This document shows positions 14,743-23,309 of a stretch of DNA of 27,396 nt, one piece after another. Position numbers and translations under genes: made by a program. The notes under the pieces were generated by a model that searched no databases, was not told the DNA's origin, and was given only the letters and a program-made list of their open reading frames with translations. How positions within the stretch are numbered: the first letter of the stretch is position 1; every line of letters starts with the position of its first letter. The DNA is from Bacteroidaceae bacterium (lineage in GTDB: Bacteria > Bacteroidota > Bacteroidia > Bacteroidales > Bacteroidaceae), in contig JAEDNQ010000007.1 of NCBI GenBank assembly GCA_016302435.1, positions 1-27,396 on the forward strand, written 5' to 3'.

Positions 14743-14852
14743 CATAAAATTCGATTACGGCATATTATGTCACAGACGTTCGTCTGAGACTGTTTGTCAT
14801 TGTCGGTTGTCCAGTGGAACTAATCAATAATACCAATAATACAGCGAACACA

Positions 14853-16361
14853 ATGAAAAAGACTCTTACCTTTCTCCTGTTCTTGTCTGCGCTGATGCTT
14901 CAAGCGCAGACTGCACGCAAGTTTACCATCAATCTCACAGATGACGGCAAAGCCAATGTTGAGGCATTCTTGCCTGCTTCACCGTCAGGCAGGGCCATCG
15001 TTGGTGTGCCAGGCGGAGGTTACTCCGTACTTTCCAATGGTCACGAGGGGCGTGACTGGCACGAGTGGCTCAACCAGCGAGGCATAGCTTTCTTCATGGT
15101 CAATTATCGCTTGCCCGCGGGCGACAAGAGTCTGCCAATAGGCGATGTGGAACATGCCATCCGCATGGTGCGCGACTCAGCTTCTGTGTGGAACGTCAAT
15201 CCTCGCGACGTGGGCATCATGGGTTTCTCGGCTGGTGGACACCTGTCTTCTGTCATCTCTACCATGTCAGATTATGACGTGCGCCCAAACTTCACCATCT
15301 TGTTCTATCCAGTCATATCAATGGAACAGAAGGTGTCGCATAAGTATTCGTGCCTCAACTTCTTGGGTGAAGACGGTGCAAAAGACCCTGCCATGGTGAA
15401 GAAGTATTCGACTCAGAATGCTGTACGCCGCCACCTCACTCCACCAGCCATCATCATCTCTGCAAGCGATGACCGCCTTGTGCCGCTTGTCACCAATGGA
15501 GTGGCCTACTATTCGGCTATGCGCAACGCTGGCAATGAGTGTGCGATGCATGTTTATCCTACAGGAGACCACGGATTTGGCATAGGACCTTGGTTCAAGT
15601 ATCACGAACAGATGCTCTCTGACTTGGGCAACTGGCTTGACAACCATAAGGCTCCACGTCAAGATGCTGTCAAGGTGGCATGCATCGGCAACAGCATCAC
15701 CGACGGACATGGCATAGACATGGCATCGGCTTATGCCTATCCTGCTATGCTTCAGCAGATGCTTGGCGACGGCTATTGGGTCAAGAACTTCGGTCGCAGC
15801 GGACGAACCATGCTTGACAAGGGAGACCAGCCATATATGAACGAGATGGCATGGAAGGACGCTCAGGCCTTCAAGCCAGATGTCGTCATCATAAAACTGG
15901 GCACTAACGACTCTAAGCCGCAGAACTGGCAACACGGCAGTGAGTTTAAACACGACCTTCAGAAGATGATTGCAGCTCTCCGTCCTGACCTGGCGCAGAT
16001 GCAGACAGGAAAGAAGGGCAAGAAGCCATCCGTGGGCAAGAAACAGTCAAAGGGCGGCAAGGCGTCTAAAGGTAAGAAAGGCGAGGAGGAAGCGAAGCCC
16101 CTCATCTTCCTGTGCACACCCATAAAGGCTGTGAAGGACTCTTGGCGCATCAACGATTCCGTCATCGTCAACGGTGTCATACCTGTGCAGACGGAGGTAG
16201 CTCGGGAGTATGGTCTGGAAGTCATAGACCTCCACACTCTCTTTGATGCATCGTCGGACAACATGCTCAGTGATGGCATCCATCCTAATGGCAATGGAGC
16301 AAAGCGCATGGCCGAGATTATCTATGAGGCGTTGACAGCCCGAATGGGAGAAAAGAAGTGA
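14853..16361 (+). CDS. Secreted dual-domain esterase (alpha/beta hydrolase + SGNH hydrolase)
   Basis: A signal peptide (MKKTLTFLLFLSALMLQAQ) leads into two hydrolase domains. Residues 22-265 are an alpha/beta hydrolase of the acetyl-xylan/feruloyl esterase type: oxyanion motif PGGGYS (53-58), nucleophile Ser126 in GFSAGGH, Asp207, and His240 in GDHGFG. Residues 272-502 are an SGNH/GDSL esterase: GNSIT with Ser281, GRSGR, GTND with Asn352, and DGIHP with Asp474 and His477. It probably deacylates plant or host polysaccharides. A Lys/Gly-rich insert (about 384-415) interrupts the SGNH domain. A GTG at 14814 extends the frame, but the ATG at 14853 starts the signal peptide directly and is preferred. 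The gene stands alone behind its own promoter. Domains are firm; substrate is inferred. Confidence 0.88.
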   Translation: MKKTLTFLLFLSALMLQAQTARKFTINLTDDGKANVEAFLPASPSGRAIVGVPGGGYSVLSNGHEGRDWHEWLNQRGIAFFMVNYRLPAGDKSLPIGDVEHAIRMVRDSASVWNVNPRDVGIMGFSAGGHLSSVISTMSDYDVRPNFTILFYPVISMEQKVSHKYSCLNFLGEDGAKDPAMVKKYSTQNAVRRHLTPPAIIISASDDRLVPLVTNGVAYYSAMRNAGNECAMHVYPTGDHGFGIGPWFKYHEQMLSDLGNWLDNHKAPRQDAVKVACIGNSITDGHGIDMASAYAYPAMLQQMLGDGYWVKNFGRSGRTMLDKGDQPYMNEMAWKDAQAFKPDVVIIKLGTNDSKPQNWQHGSEFKHDLQKMIAALRPDLAQMQTGKKGKKPSVGKKQSKGGKASKGKKGEEEAKPLIFLCTPIKAVKDSWRINDSVIVNGVIPVQTEVAREYGLEVIDLHTLFDASSDNMLSDGIHPNGNGAKRMAEIIYEALTARMGEKK

Positions 16362-16431
16362 GAGGCGCAAAAGAGAAGCCTTATGAATGAGTTTTTTGAC
16401 TGCATAGGCTGGCTATGTCGTGAGAAATGAC

Positions 16432-16439
16432 TAACTTTG
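16432..16439 (+). promoter_or_regulatory. -7 box of the rlmD promoter
   Basis: TAACTTTG, followed by CACG, matches TAnnTTTG. No convincing TTTG lies 19-21 nt upstream; a TTTG at 16395-16398 is too far. Transcription would start near 16445, about 70 nt before the rlmD ATG. Confidence 0.55.
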
Positions 16440-16514
16440 CACGTTGAAAAAGAAGACGCTATGGGTTGCAAGTAGCGTATAGATAACATGCACATAACAA
16501 CTATCATATAAATA

Positions 16515-17939
16515 ATGAGCAGAAACAAGAAGAAGCAACTTCCTGTATTGGAAAAAATTACCATCACTTCATGTGCAGCTGAGGGCAAGTCTCTCGCAAG
16601 AGTCGATGAGAAGGTGGTCTTTGTGCCATTTGTTGTGCCAGGAGACGTGGTGGACCTTCAAGTGAAGAAAAAGAAAAGTTCATATATGGAGGCCGTGGCA
16701 GTACGCTTCCATGACTATTCTCCCCTGCGCACAGAACCAGTGTGCAAGCATTATGGCGTGTGTGGCGGATGTAAATGGCAATGTCTCAAATATGAAGAGC
16801 AGCTGAAGGCCAAGCAGCAGCAAGTAGAGGACAACCTCGTCAGAATCGGTAAGATAGAGTTGCCAGAGATAATGCCGATACTCGGCAGCAAACATGTATA
16901 TGGCTACCGCAACAAACTGGAGTTTGGCTTTTCCAACAAGCGATGGTTGACAGAGGAAGAAGTAAGGACCGATGTCAAATACGACGTGATGGACGCTGTG
17001 GGCTTTCATATCACGGGAGCTTTCGACAAGATACTTGACATAGAGGAGTGCCACCTGATGGACAACATCAACAATGCTATCCGCAATGACATCAGGCAGT
17101 ATGCCCTCAGCCATGGCTTGGAGTTTTACGACCTTCGTCTTAACAAAGGCTTGTTGCGCTCGCTCATGATACGCACCAGCAATACTGGCGAACTGATGTT
17201 TCTTGTGCAGTTCCGCATCGAAAGCCCAGAGCAGCAGGCTCAGGCAGATGCGCTCATGAATCATCTGGCTGAGACCTTCCCTCAGATTACGTCCCTGCTT
17301 TATGTCGACAACCACAAGGCCAATGACACCTTTGGCGATCAGGAGGTTCATGTGGTCAAGGGAAAGGACTTTATCTATGAAGAAATGGAAGACCTGAAGT
17401 TCAAGGTGGGACCAAAGTCGTTCTATCAGACTAACACAGAACAGGCCTACGAACTCTACAAGGTGGCACGCTCCTTTGCAGGGTTGACAGGAGACGAACT
17501 TGTATATGACCTCTATACAGGTACGGGCACCATTGCCAACTTTGTGGCTCATCAGGCACGCAAGGTCATCGGCATAGAGTATGTGCCCGAAGCCATAGAG
17601 GACGCAAAAGTCAACTCTGCCATCAATAATATCAGCAACACGCTATTCTTTGCAGGCGACATGAAGGACATCCTCAACAAGGACTTCATAGAGGAGCATG
17701 GCCGTCCGGATGTCATCATCACAGACCCTCCAAGAGCAGGCATGCATCAGGATGTCATCGACACCATCTTGTTTGCCGCCCCCGAACGCATCGTGTATGT
17801 AAGCTGCAATCCTGCCACTCAAGCCCGCGACCTCCAGTTGCTCGACGCGGCTTATAAAGTCGTGCAGGTGCAGCCTGTCGACATGTTCCCTCACACTCAG
17901 CATGTGGAAAATGTCGTTCTTCTGGAGAAAAGGCATTGA
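16515..17939 (+). CDS. rlmD: 23S rRNA (uracil-C5)-methyltransferase, RumA/RlmD type
   Basis: This 474-residue SAM-dependent enzyme methylates a uridine (U1939 in E. coli numbering for RlmD) in 23S rRNA. Residues 8-68 form a TRAM RNA-binding domain. The [4Fe-4S] ligands are visible: Cys77, Cys83, Cys86 (CKHYGVCGGC) and Cys179 (DIEECHL). The methyltransferase domain shows YDLYTGTGTIANFVA (SAM binding), ITDPPRAG, the catalytic Cys431 in YVSCNPATQARDL, and the base Glu465 in HVENVVLL. It has its own promoter. The pseudouridine synthase gene follows after 128 nt. Family identification is firm; assignment to RlmD rather than the related RlmCD or TrmA is likely but not proven, since Bacteroidetes often carry more than one member. 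Confidence 0.9.
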   Translation: MSRNKKKQLPVLEKITITSCAAEGKSLARVDEKVVFVPFVVPGDVVDLQVKKKKSSYMEAVAVRFHDYSPLRTEPVCKHYGVCGGCKWQCLKYEEQLKAKQQQVEDNLVRIGKIELPEIMPILGSKHVYGYRNKLEFGFSNKRWLTEEEVRTDVKYDVMDAVGFHITGAFDKILDIEECHLMDNINNAIRNDIRQYALSHGLEFYDLRLNKGLLRSLMIRTSNTGELMFLVQFRIESPEQQAQADALMNHLAETFPQITSLLYVDNHKANDTFGDQEVHVVKGKDFIYEEMEDLKFKVGPKSFYQTNTEQAYELYKVARSFAGLTGDELVYDLYTGTGTIANFVAHQARKVIGIEYVPEAIEDAKVNSAINNISNTLFFAGDMKDILNKDFIEEHGRPDVIITDPPRAGMHQDVIDTILFAAPERIVYVSCNPATQARDLQLLDAAYKVVQVQPVDMFPHTQHVENVVLLEKRH

Positions 17940-18016
17940 CAAAGTCTATGTACGGTATATCTAAGCACGCCTGTAGACAATAATTTATCTCACCCGCAAT
18001 AATTAACCCTTTTGAC

Positions 18017-18038
18017 GGTGGGAATTTTAGAACCCATC
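18017..18038 (+). repeat. GGTGGGAA-type degenerate palindrome, copy 3
   Basis: GGTGGGAATT, then TTAG, then AACCCATC. The arms GGTGGG and CCCATC pair with one G-T. It ends 29 nt before the start codon at 18068. Confidence 0.45.
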
Positions 18039-18067
18039 TATATACATATTTATATTATATACATTCA

Positions 18068-18988
18068 ATGGCATCATCATTTGACTTACGAGCCGCAAAC
18101 ACATATACCAACTATCCTGTAAAGCAGTCTGGCGAACTGATGAAGTTCCTCATGGAAAACGTAGCTGGAGCTTCGCGCACACGCATCAAGGAACTGCTCT
18201 CGCAGCGCATGGTGTATGTTGACAAAGAGATAACTACACAGTACAACTATCCCATTCGCCCTGGACAGCTGGTGCAGGTGGCCAAAAACCGCCACAAGCA
18301 CGCTTTCACCAGCAAGTGGGTCAGAATTGTTTACGAAGATGCCTTCATCATTGTCGTTGAGAAGAAGGAAGGCATATTGACTAACGTGGCTCCAGGCCTG
18401 AGAAAGGAAAATGTAAAAGGTATACTTGACGAATATGTCAAGCGCACCAACCGTACCTTCTCTGTATGCACCGTTCACCGCCTCGACCGTGGTACGTCAG
18501 GACTCCTCGTCTTCGCAAAACGGCGTGACATACAAAAGATTTTCACTGACAATTGGCAGAATATTGTCACAGACAGACGTTATGTGGCTGTTGTGCAGGG
18601 AGAAATGGAAAAGGACAGTGGCACAGTGTCTTCGTGGCTATCCGAAAATCGCCTCTTCATCACTTACTCCAGCGTATATGACAATGGCGGCAAGTATGCT
18701 GTCACCAACTATCGCACACTGAAGCGCAAGAACGGCTATTCGCTCGTCGAACTCAAACTCGACACCGGACGCAAGAATCAGATACGCGTGCACATGCAGG
18801 ATCTGCAGCATCCCGTCGTAGGCGACTTTAAGTATGGCAGTGACTTTGAGCACTATGGAGACAGGCATGATCCTGTGGGCCGACTCTGCCTTCATGCCTA
18901 CCGTCTTGCCTTCCGTCATCCTATCACGGGAGAGGAGATGAAGTTTGAGACACCCTATCCTGAGGAGTTCACTCTACTGCTCAAGTGA
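18068..18988 (+). CDS. RluA-family rRNA/tRNA pseudouridine synthase
   Basis: This 306-residue enzyme has an S4-type RNA-binding domain (about 15-75, including SRTRIKELLSQRMVYVD) followed by the catalytic domain. The motif VHRLDRGTSGLLVFAK contains the catalytic Asp140. Further family blocks are RRYVAVVQGE and LDTGRKNQIRVHM (about 235-247). It converts a specific uridine to pseudouridine in rRNA or tRNA; which one (RluA, RluC or RluD type) cannot be decided. The ATG at 18068 sits in an A/T-rich leader, with a GGTGGG palindrome 29 nt upstream. The MG2-like gene follows after 97 nt. No TAnnTTTG box is seen directly upstream, so it may be read from the rlmD promoter. Confidence 0.92.
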   Translation: MASSFDLRAANTYTNYPVKQSGELMKFLMENVAGASRTRIKELLSQRMVYVDKEITTQYNYPIRPGQLVQVAKNRHKHAFTSKWVRIVYEDAFIIVVEKKEGILTNVAPGLRKENVKGILDEYVKRTNRTFSVCTVHRLDRGTSGLLVFAKRRDIQKIFTDNWQNIVTDRRYVAVVQGEMEKDSGTVSSWLSENRLFITYSSVYDNGGKYAVTNYRTLKRKNGYSLVELKLDTGRKNQIRVHMQDLQHPVVGDFKYGSDFEHYGDRHDPVGRLCLHAYRLAFRHPITGEEMKFETPYPEEFTLLLK

Positions 18989-19036
18989 GATTGGAATCCG
19001 GGAGACTTGAATCTGTGATTAACAATAGTCAGATAA

Positions 19037-19059
19037 GGTGGGACCTATTCATTCCCATC
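19037..19059 (+). repeat. GGTGGGAA-type degenerate palindrome, copy 4
   Basis: GGTGGGACCT, then ATTC, then ATTCCCATC. The arms GGTGGGA and TCCCATC pair over seven positions with one G-T. It ends 26 nt before the preferred start at 19086. Confidence 0.45.
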
Positions 19060-19085
19060 ATAATCGAAAATCGAACACATTAGCC

Positions 19086-21782
19086 ATGAGAAGGATACTG
19101 TTATTCATCGTACTGCTTGTCTCCGTGCTGCATCTGTCGGCTCAACCAGCAGAGGAAGGCACAGGAATCAATGAACAGACAACAGCCAGCAGCTATGCCA
19201 GCATCGTCCGTTACTTGCAGAATGCCATGAAATTCAATGTGGCAGTGCCGCAGGAGAAGGTTTACCTCCATTTTGACAACACGGGCTACTTCGCCAACGA
19301 GACGATGTGGTTCAAGGCCTATGTCGTACGTACGGACAAAAGCGCACCTACCGATATTAGCCGAGTGCTCTATGTCGAGCTGCTCAATCCCAGCGGAGAC
19401 GTCATTAAGACTCAGAAACTGTACATAGACGACAAGGGGCAAGCTCATGGTGACATCAAGCTCGACACACTCTTTGGCTCAGGATTCTATGAAGTCAGGG
19501 CCTACACACGTTATATGACCAACTGGGGCACCAATGCCGTCTTCTCACGTGTATTCCCCATTTTTGAGACTCCGTCGGAGGAGGGTGCCTATGACTCTCC
19601 TGTCATTGAGCCGAAGACTTATAGGCGAAGAGACCCCAACAATCGTCAGGCTCAGGACGAAGCATATACCAATGCTGTCAAAGAGGGAGTGCATGGAGCA
19701 TCGTCGGCAGGGAAAGTCAATGTCAGCTTCTACCCTGAAGGTGGGGACATGGTAAAAGGAAAGAAAAGCCGAGTGGCCTTGTTGGCTGTCCGCGACAATG
19801 GCATGCCCTTTGAGGGGAAGGGAAAGGTGGCAACGGCCGACGGCACGGTTGTGGCTGATGTGGCGACAGATAGTCTCGGAAGAGGCTGGTTCTATGTCAC
19901 TCCAGACGGCGGCAAGATGGTTCTTGACATGGACAATGATGGCAAGACACATTCTTTTGACCTCCCGTCTGCACGCGATGAAGGCTGCACCATAGCTCTC
20001 GATGCTGTCAGCGATGACATGCTGCTCACTGTCCAGTGCTCGCCCAAACTGTGCGGAAGGCTCATGGGCTACTTCATCATGAACAACGGCAACATAACCT
20101 TTTGTGACACACTCTGCGCTGAGCCAAAGATAGAGATTGAACTCGACAGGTCAAAGATGAGGGAAGGAGTCAACCAACTCACGTTCATATCCAATAGAGG
20201 ACAGATATTGGCCGAACGTCTCTTCTTCATCACTCCAAAACCGTCGCTGGAAGACAGCATATTTTTCTCTACTTCTCTCACGAACCTCAAGCCCTGTTGC
20301 AAGATAGGTGTAGACGTGAAGGCTCGTCCCAACACCACCTTCTCCTTCTCTGCCATCGACATGAAGACGATGAACAATGGCAAACAGGGCAACATGAAGA
20401 CATGGATGCTGCTCTCTTCCGATGTCAGAGGATATATCCATAATGTTGACTACTATTTTGAAGCCGATGACAAAGAGCACAGGCAAGCGGCCGACATGCT
20501 CATGCTCACACAGGGATGGCGACGCTATGACTGGAATATCATGGCTGGCCTGAGCACTTTTGACAATCCGCAGCCGATAGAGGACAAGTTCTACATATTC
20601 GGACAGTTGGGCGAATACCGCAAGCGCAATCCCGTGGCCAATGTGGAGATGGAGGTTTTCCTCTACAATCAGAATGGCGAGAGCCTTAATGGCAAGACCG
20701 TAACAGACTCACTTGGCAACTATGCCTTCGAACTTCCCTTCGTTGATGGAGAGTGGAATATGCAGATATTCACCCGTTTAGATGACAAGCGCAAAACCTA
20801 TAGAGTGCGCATAGACAGGCAGTTTTCGCCAGCCCCACGTTATGTCACTCCTCTCGAGTCTTCTGCCTATCCTTGCGACAGCATAAGGTTGGCGCCATCA
20901 GTAGCCAACAAAAAAGGAGAAGAGGAAGAAGAACCTTTTGTTCCCATCACAAAGAAGAACATCTTGCTCGAAAATGTCACCATCAAGGCAAAGAAACGTT
21001 ATTTCACCAACGACAACTGGCAGTACAAGAATGAATCCTACGGCAGCAAATACGCCAGCCTCTTCTATGATATAGACAAAGAACTGGACAGGATTTACGA
21101 CCTTGGGGAGGAACAGCCGACACTGTTTGAGTTCCTCTGCAAGAAAAACGCACTCTTCGACAACCCGGAGATGCGTGACCTCCCCTCACCTCCACGCAAC
21201 ATCGATTCTGACTGCATGTGGCAAGGAAGCATGTCATATGCGGGCCAACCTATCAAGTGGATAGTCGACAACGGACAGAGGCAGGTAATCCTCCCCTTAG
21301 ACAGTGCCACACTGTTTGCGGCCAAACGCATCCTTGGGGCAGAAGTGGATACTACTGATTTAGACACGGACGAGATGTACGGCATGGTCTCAAGCAAGGT
21401 TGGAGCTACGGGCGACGACATGTTCCCTATATGGATGGAGGATTACAAGTCACTATATATCGTGCCCCTCAGTCCCAAGGAAAGACAGGCGTGTGTGCGC
21501 ATATATCTCTATAGTCACATCAAACTTTCCACGGCCAGCAACAAAGGCTTGCGCCACACCTATTTCGAAGGATTTAACACCCCTTCCACCTTCGAAATGG
21601 AAGACTACAGCGTTATACCTCCCATGGCCGACTTCCGCCGCACCATCTATTGGGCGCCAGACGTGACCACAGATGCACAAGGCAAGGCGCACATAACCTT
21701 CTTCAACAATTCCACTACTGACGCTATTTATTTCAGTGCAGAAGGAATGGACACGGACGGGCGAATAGCCGTAAGCAAATAG
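19086..21782 (+). CDS. Large exported protein with MG2-like and carboxypeptidase-regulatory-like domains
   Basis: This 898-residue protein has a clear signal peptide (MRRILLFIVLLVSVLHLSAQ). Residues 55-170 (EKVYLHFDNTGYFANETMWFK onward) resemble a macroglobulin MG2 domain, known from bacterial alpha-2-macroglobulins and related Bacteroidetes envelope proteins. Residues about 518-590 (NVEMEVFLYNQNGESLNGKT onward) resemble a carboxypeptidase regulatory-like domain. Residues about 710-800 faintly recall a TonB-receptor plug, and the last 50 (YWAPDVTTDAQGKAHITF) form another beta domain. No bait region or CxEQ thioester is seen, so it is not a classical macroglobulin trap. The function is unknown, probably in the envelope. 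A GTG at 19038 is in frame, but the ATG at 19086 starts the signal peptide. A strong terminator follows. Confidence 0.85.
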   Translation: MRRILLFIVLLVSVLHLSAQPAEEGTGINEQTTASSYASIVRYLQNAMKFNVAVPQEKVYLHFDNTGYFANETMWFKAYVVRTDKSAPTDISRVLYVELLNPSGDVIKTQKLYIDDKGQAHGDIKLDTLFGSGFYEVRAYTRYMTNWGTNAVFSRVFPIFETPSEEGAYDSPVIEPKTYRRRDPNNRQAQDEAYTNAVKEGVHGASSAGKVNVSFYPEGGDMVKGKKSRVALLAVRDNGMPFEGKGKVATADGTVVADVATDSLGRGWFYVTPDGGKMVLDMDNDGKTHSFDLPSARDEGCTIALDAVSDDMLLTVQCSPKLCGRLMGYFIMNNGNITFCDTLCAEPKIEIELDRSKMREGVNQLTFISNRGQILAERLFFITPKPSLEDSIFFSTSLTNLKPCCKIGVDVKARPNTTFSFSAIDMKTMNNGKQGNMKTWMLLSSDVRGYIHNVDYYFEADDKEHRQAADMLMLTQGWRRYDWNIMAGLSTFDNPQPIEDKFYIFGQLGEYRKRNPVANVEMEVFLYNQNGESLNGKTVTDSLGNYAFELPFVDGEWNMQIFTRLDDKRKTYRVRIDRQFSPAPRYVTPLESSAYPCDSIRLAPSVANKKGEEEEEPFVPITKKNILLENVTIKAKKRYFTNDNWQYKNESYGSKYASLFYDIDKELDRIYDLGEEQPTLFEFLCKKNALFDNPEMRDLPSPPRNIDSDCMWQGSMSYAGQPIKWIVDNGQRQVILPLDSATLFAAKRILGAEVDTTDLDTDEMYGMVSSKVGATGDDMFPIWMEDYKSLYIVPLSPKERQACVRIYLYSHIKLSTASNKGLRHTYFEGFNTPSTFEMEDYSVIPPMADFRRTIYWAPDVTTDAQGKAHITFFNNSTTDAIYFSAEGMDTDGRIAVSK

Positions 21783-21786
21783 TGCA

Positions 21787-21809
21787 GGTGGGAATTGATA
21801 TAACCAACC
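21787..21809 (+). repeat. GGTGGGAA-type degenerate palindrome, copy 5
   Basis: GGTGGGAATT, then GATATA, then ACCAACC. The arms pair imperfectly. Unlike the other copies it lies just 3' of a stop codon (4 nt after the MG2-like gene) and 146 nt before rpoD. Confidence 0.4.
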
Positions 21810-21825
21810 TACACATGTTTGGAAG

Positions 21826-21870
21826 AAAAACGCCAAATGCAGGTCATACAGCAGCTGCATTTGGCTTTTT
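21826..21870 (+). terminator. Intrinsic terminator after the MG2-like gene
   Basis: GCCAAATGCAG (21832-21842) and CTGCATTTGGC (21855-21865) are perfect 11-bp complements with a 12-nt loop. The stem is flanked by AAAAA and TTTTT. It isolates rpoD from the upstream genes. Confidence 0.93.
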
Positions 21871-21926
21871 CATGCCCGTTTTGGATTTTTTAGCGAATTA
21901 TGAGTCGCTGATTCAATAAAAAGACG

Positions 21927-21934
21927 TATCTTTG
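21927..21934 (+). promoter_or_regulatory. -7 box of the rpoD promoter
   Basis: TATCTTTG followed by CACGAA matches TAnnTTTG. No good -33 TTTG is found at 19-21 nt. The box lies only 21 nt before the ATG, so the leader would be about 16 nt. Confidence 0.6.
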
Positions 21935-21955
21935 CACGAATTTTGCAAAATTTCT

Positions 21956-22825
21956 ATGAGACAATTAAAAATCACAAAGTCAATCACGAACCGTGAGAGT
22001 GCTTCGTTAGACAAGTACTTGCAAGAGATCGGTCGTGAAGAGTTAATCACAGTTGAAGAAGAAGTTGAACTTGCTGCGAAGATACGCAAAGGTGGCAAGG
22101 AGGGTCGTCATGCTCTTGAGAAACTCACCAGAGCCAACCTCCGCTTTGTCGTTTCTGTAGCTAAGCAGTATCAGAATCAGGGACTCAGTTTGCCTGACCT
22201 CATCAATGAGGGCAACCTTGGTCTTATCAAGGCTGCTGAGAAATTCGATGAGACCCGTGGTTTCAAGTTCATCAGTTATGCGGTATGGTGGATACGTCAG
22301 AGCATCCTTCAAGCTCTGGCCGAACAGAGCCGTATAGTACGTCTGCCGCTCAATCAGGTTGGCTCGCTCAATAAGATAGGCAAGGCTTTCTCCAAGTTTG
22401 AGCAGGAGAACGAGCGCCGTCCTTCGCCAGAGGAACTGGCCAAGCAGCTTGACCTGCCTGTTGACAAGGTGGCAGATACAATGAAGGTCAGCGGACGCCA
22501 TATCAGTGTTGACGCTCCTTTCGTCGAGGGCGAGGACAACAGCCTCCTCGACATCCTCTCCAATCCCGATGCTCCGTCTGCCGACAAGACATTGGTGACT
22601 GAGTCACTGCAGAGAGAGATAGAGCGAGCTCTCGACACGCTCACGCTCCGCGAAAAGGAAATCGTCAAGATGTTCTTCGGACTCGGTGAACCAGAAAAGA
22701 CTCTCGAAGAAATAGGCGAACGTTTCAACCTCACTCGCGAACGTGTGAGACAAATAAAAGAGAAGGCCATACGCCGTCTCCGTTCACAGTCGAAGAGCAA
22801 GCTGCTCAAGACCTATCTCGGATAA
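21956..22825 (+). CDS. rpoD: Primary sigma factor of RNA polymerase, Bacteroidetes type
   Basis: The 289-residue protein starts MRQLKITKSITNRESASLDK, the standard N-terminus of the short Bacteroidetes primary sigma factor, which lacks region 1.1. Region 1.2 is at 16-45. Region 2 spans 52-125 with NLRFVVSVAKQYQNQGLSLPD and the promoter-melting segment RGFKFISYAVWWIRQSI. Region 3 is near 135-210. Region 4 is at 220-285 with a helix-turn-helix, LEEIGERFNLTRERVRQI. It directs RNA polymerase to the -33/-7 promoters seen throughout this window. A TTG at 21932 extends the frame but lies inside the -7 box, so the ATG at 21956 is the start. It is preceded by a terminator and its own promoter. Confidence 0.97.
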   Translation: MRQLKITKSITNRESASLDKYLQEIGREELITVEEEVELAAKIRKGGKEGRHALEKLTRANLRFVVSVAKQYQNQGLSLPDLINEGNLGLIKAAEKFDETRGFKFISYAVWWIRQSILQALAEQSRIVRLPLNQVGSLNKIGKAFSKFEQENERRPSPEELAKQLDLPVDKVADTMKVSGRHISVDAPFVEGEDNSLLDILSNPDAPSADKTLVTESLQREIERALDTLTLREKEIVKMFFGLGEPEKTLEEIGERFNLTRERVRQIKEKAIRRLRSQSKSKLLKTYLG

Positions 22826-22831
22826 ATCTCT

Positions 22832-22867
22832 TTGCCTGAAGGCTTAGCCTTTGGGCGAAAGAGGCAA
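22832..22867 (+). other. Nested hairpin after rpoD
   Basis: TTGCCT (22832-22837) pairs with AGGCAA (22862-22867), enclosing a second stem AAGGC/GCCTT with a TTA loop (22839-22851). No U-tract follows, so it is not a standard intrinsic terminator. It may be a partial attenuator or a 3'-end stabiliser of the rpoD message. Confidence 0.4.
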
Positions 22868-22882
22868 TTTCAGATTCTGACA

Positions 22883-23308
22883 ATGAAGACATTATTATTC
22901 ATATCCGCATTTATTGCCTCCATGGTTGCCTTTGCCCAAGACTCGGATGCTGGAAAAGAAGTCTCCTACAAAGGCAAGGGCAAGGTGTATCTGTTCGGCG
23001 TGAGCCACCAGCTCACCGACTCAGTCATATACATCACCAGCATCAACGAGGTGGATAGCGTTGACCTTGATAAAAAGACCAAGTTCCTGCCCAACCGCAC
23101 GTCTTACAGCTATCAGCTGGAGAACTATATGAAAACACAACTCGGTCAATCCAATCAGACAGCCTGCGTATTTTTCTCTACCAAGAAGCAGAAGATGTCG
23201 AAGAAGTTCTATAAGATAAAAAAACGCTATCTCGACAATCCCAACACCAAGATAGTTATCCTCGATGAGAATAAGTTCCGTTTTGTTCACCCATTAGATG
23301 TTGAATGA
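22883..23308 (+). CDS. Small secreted protein of unknown function
   Basis: This 141-residue protein begins with a signal peptide (MKTLLFISAFIASMVAFAQ). The mature part of about 120 residues is basic, with lysine-rich stretches (STKKQKMSKKFYKIKKRY), a KGKGKVYLFGVSHQLTDSVIYIT segment and a C-terminal KIVILDENKFRFVHP. I do not recognise a family; the mix of beta-like segments and a basic helix resembles small conserved Bacteroidales exported proteins. The frame opens further upstream at a TTG (22832), but the ATG at 22883 starts the signal peptide. It lies 57 nt after rpoD, and its stop codon falls at or within the start region of the C11 peptidase gene, indicating translational coupling with that gene. 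Confidence 0.75.
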   Translation: MKTLLFISAFIASMVAFAQDSDAGKEVSYKGKGKVYLFGVSHQLTDSVIYITSINEVDSVDLDKKTKFLPNRTSYSYQLENYMKTQLGQSNQTACVFFSTKKQKMSKKFYKIKKRYLDNPNTKIVILDENKFRFVHPLDVE

Positions 23309-23309
23309 T

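Noticed and set aside
14814..14852. GTG-initiated N-terminal extension of the dual esterase
   Set aside because: It would put 13 Asn/Thr-rich residues in front of an excellent signal peptide that begins at the ATG at 14853.
16680..17552. 290-codon open frame antisense to rlmD
   Set aside because: rlmD carries all family motifs across this stretch; the antisense frame shows no domain and no promoter.
21932..21955. TTG-initiated extension of rpoD
   Set aside because: The TTG lies within the -7 promoter box, and the ATG at 21956 gives the conserved sigma-factor N-terminus.
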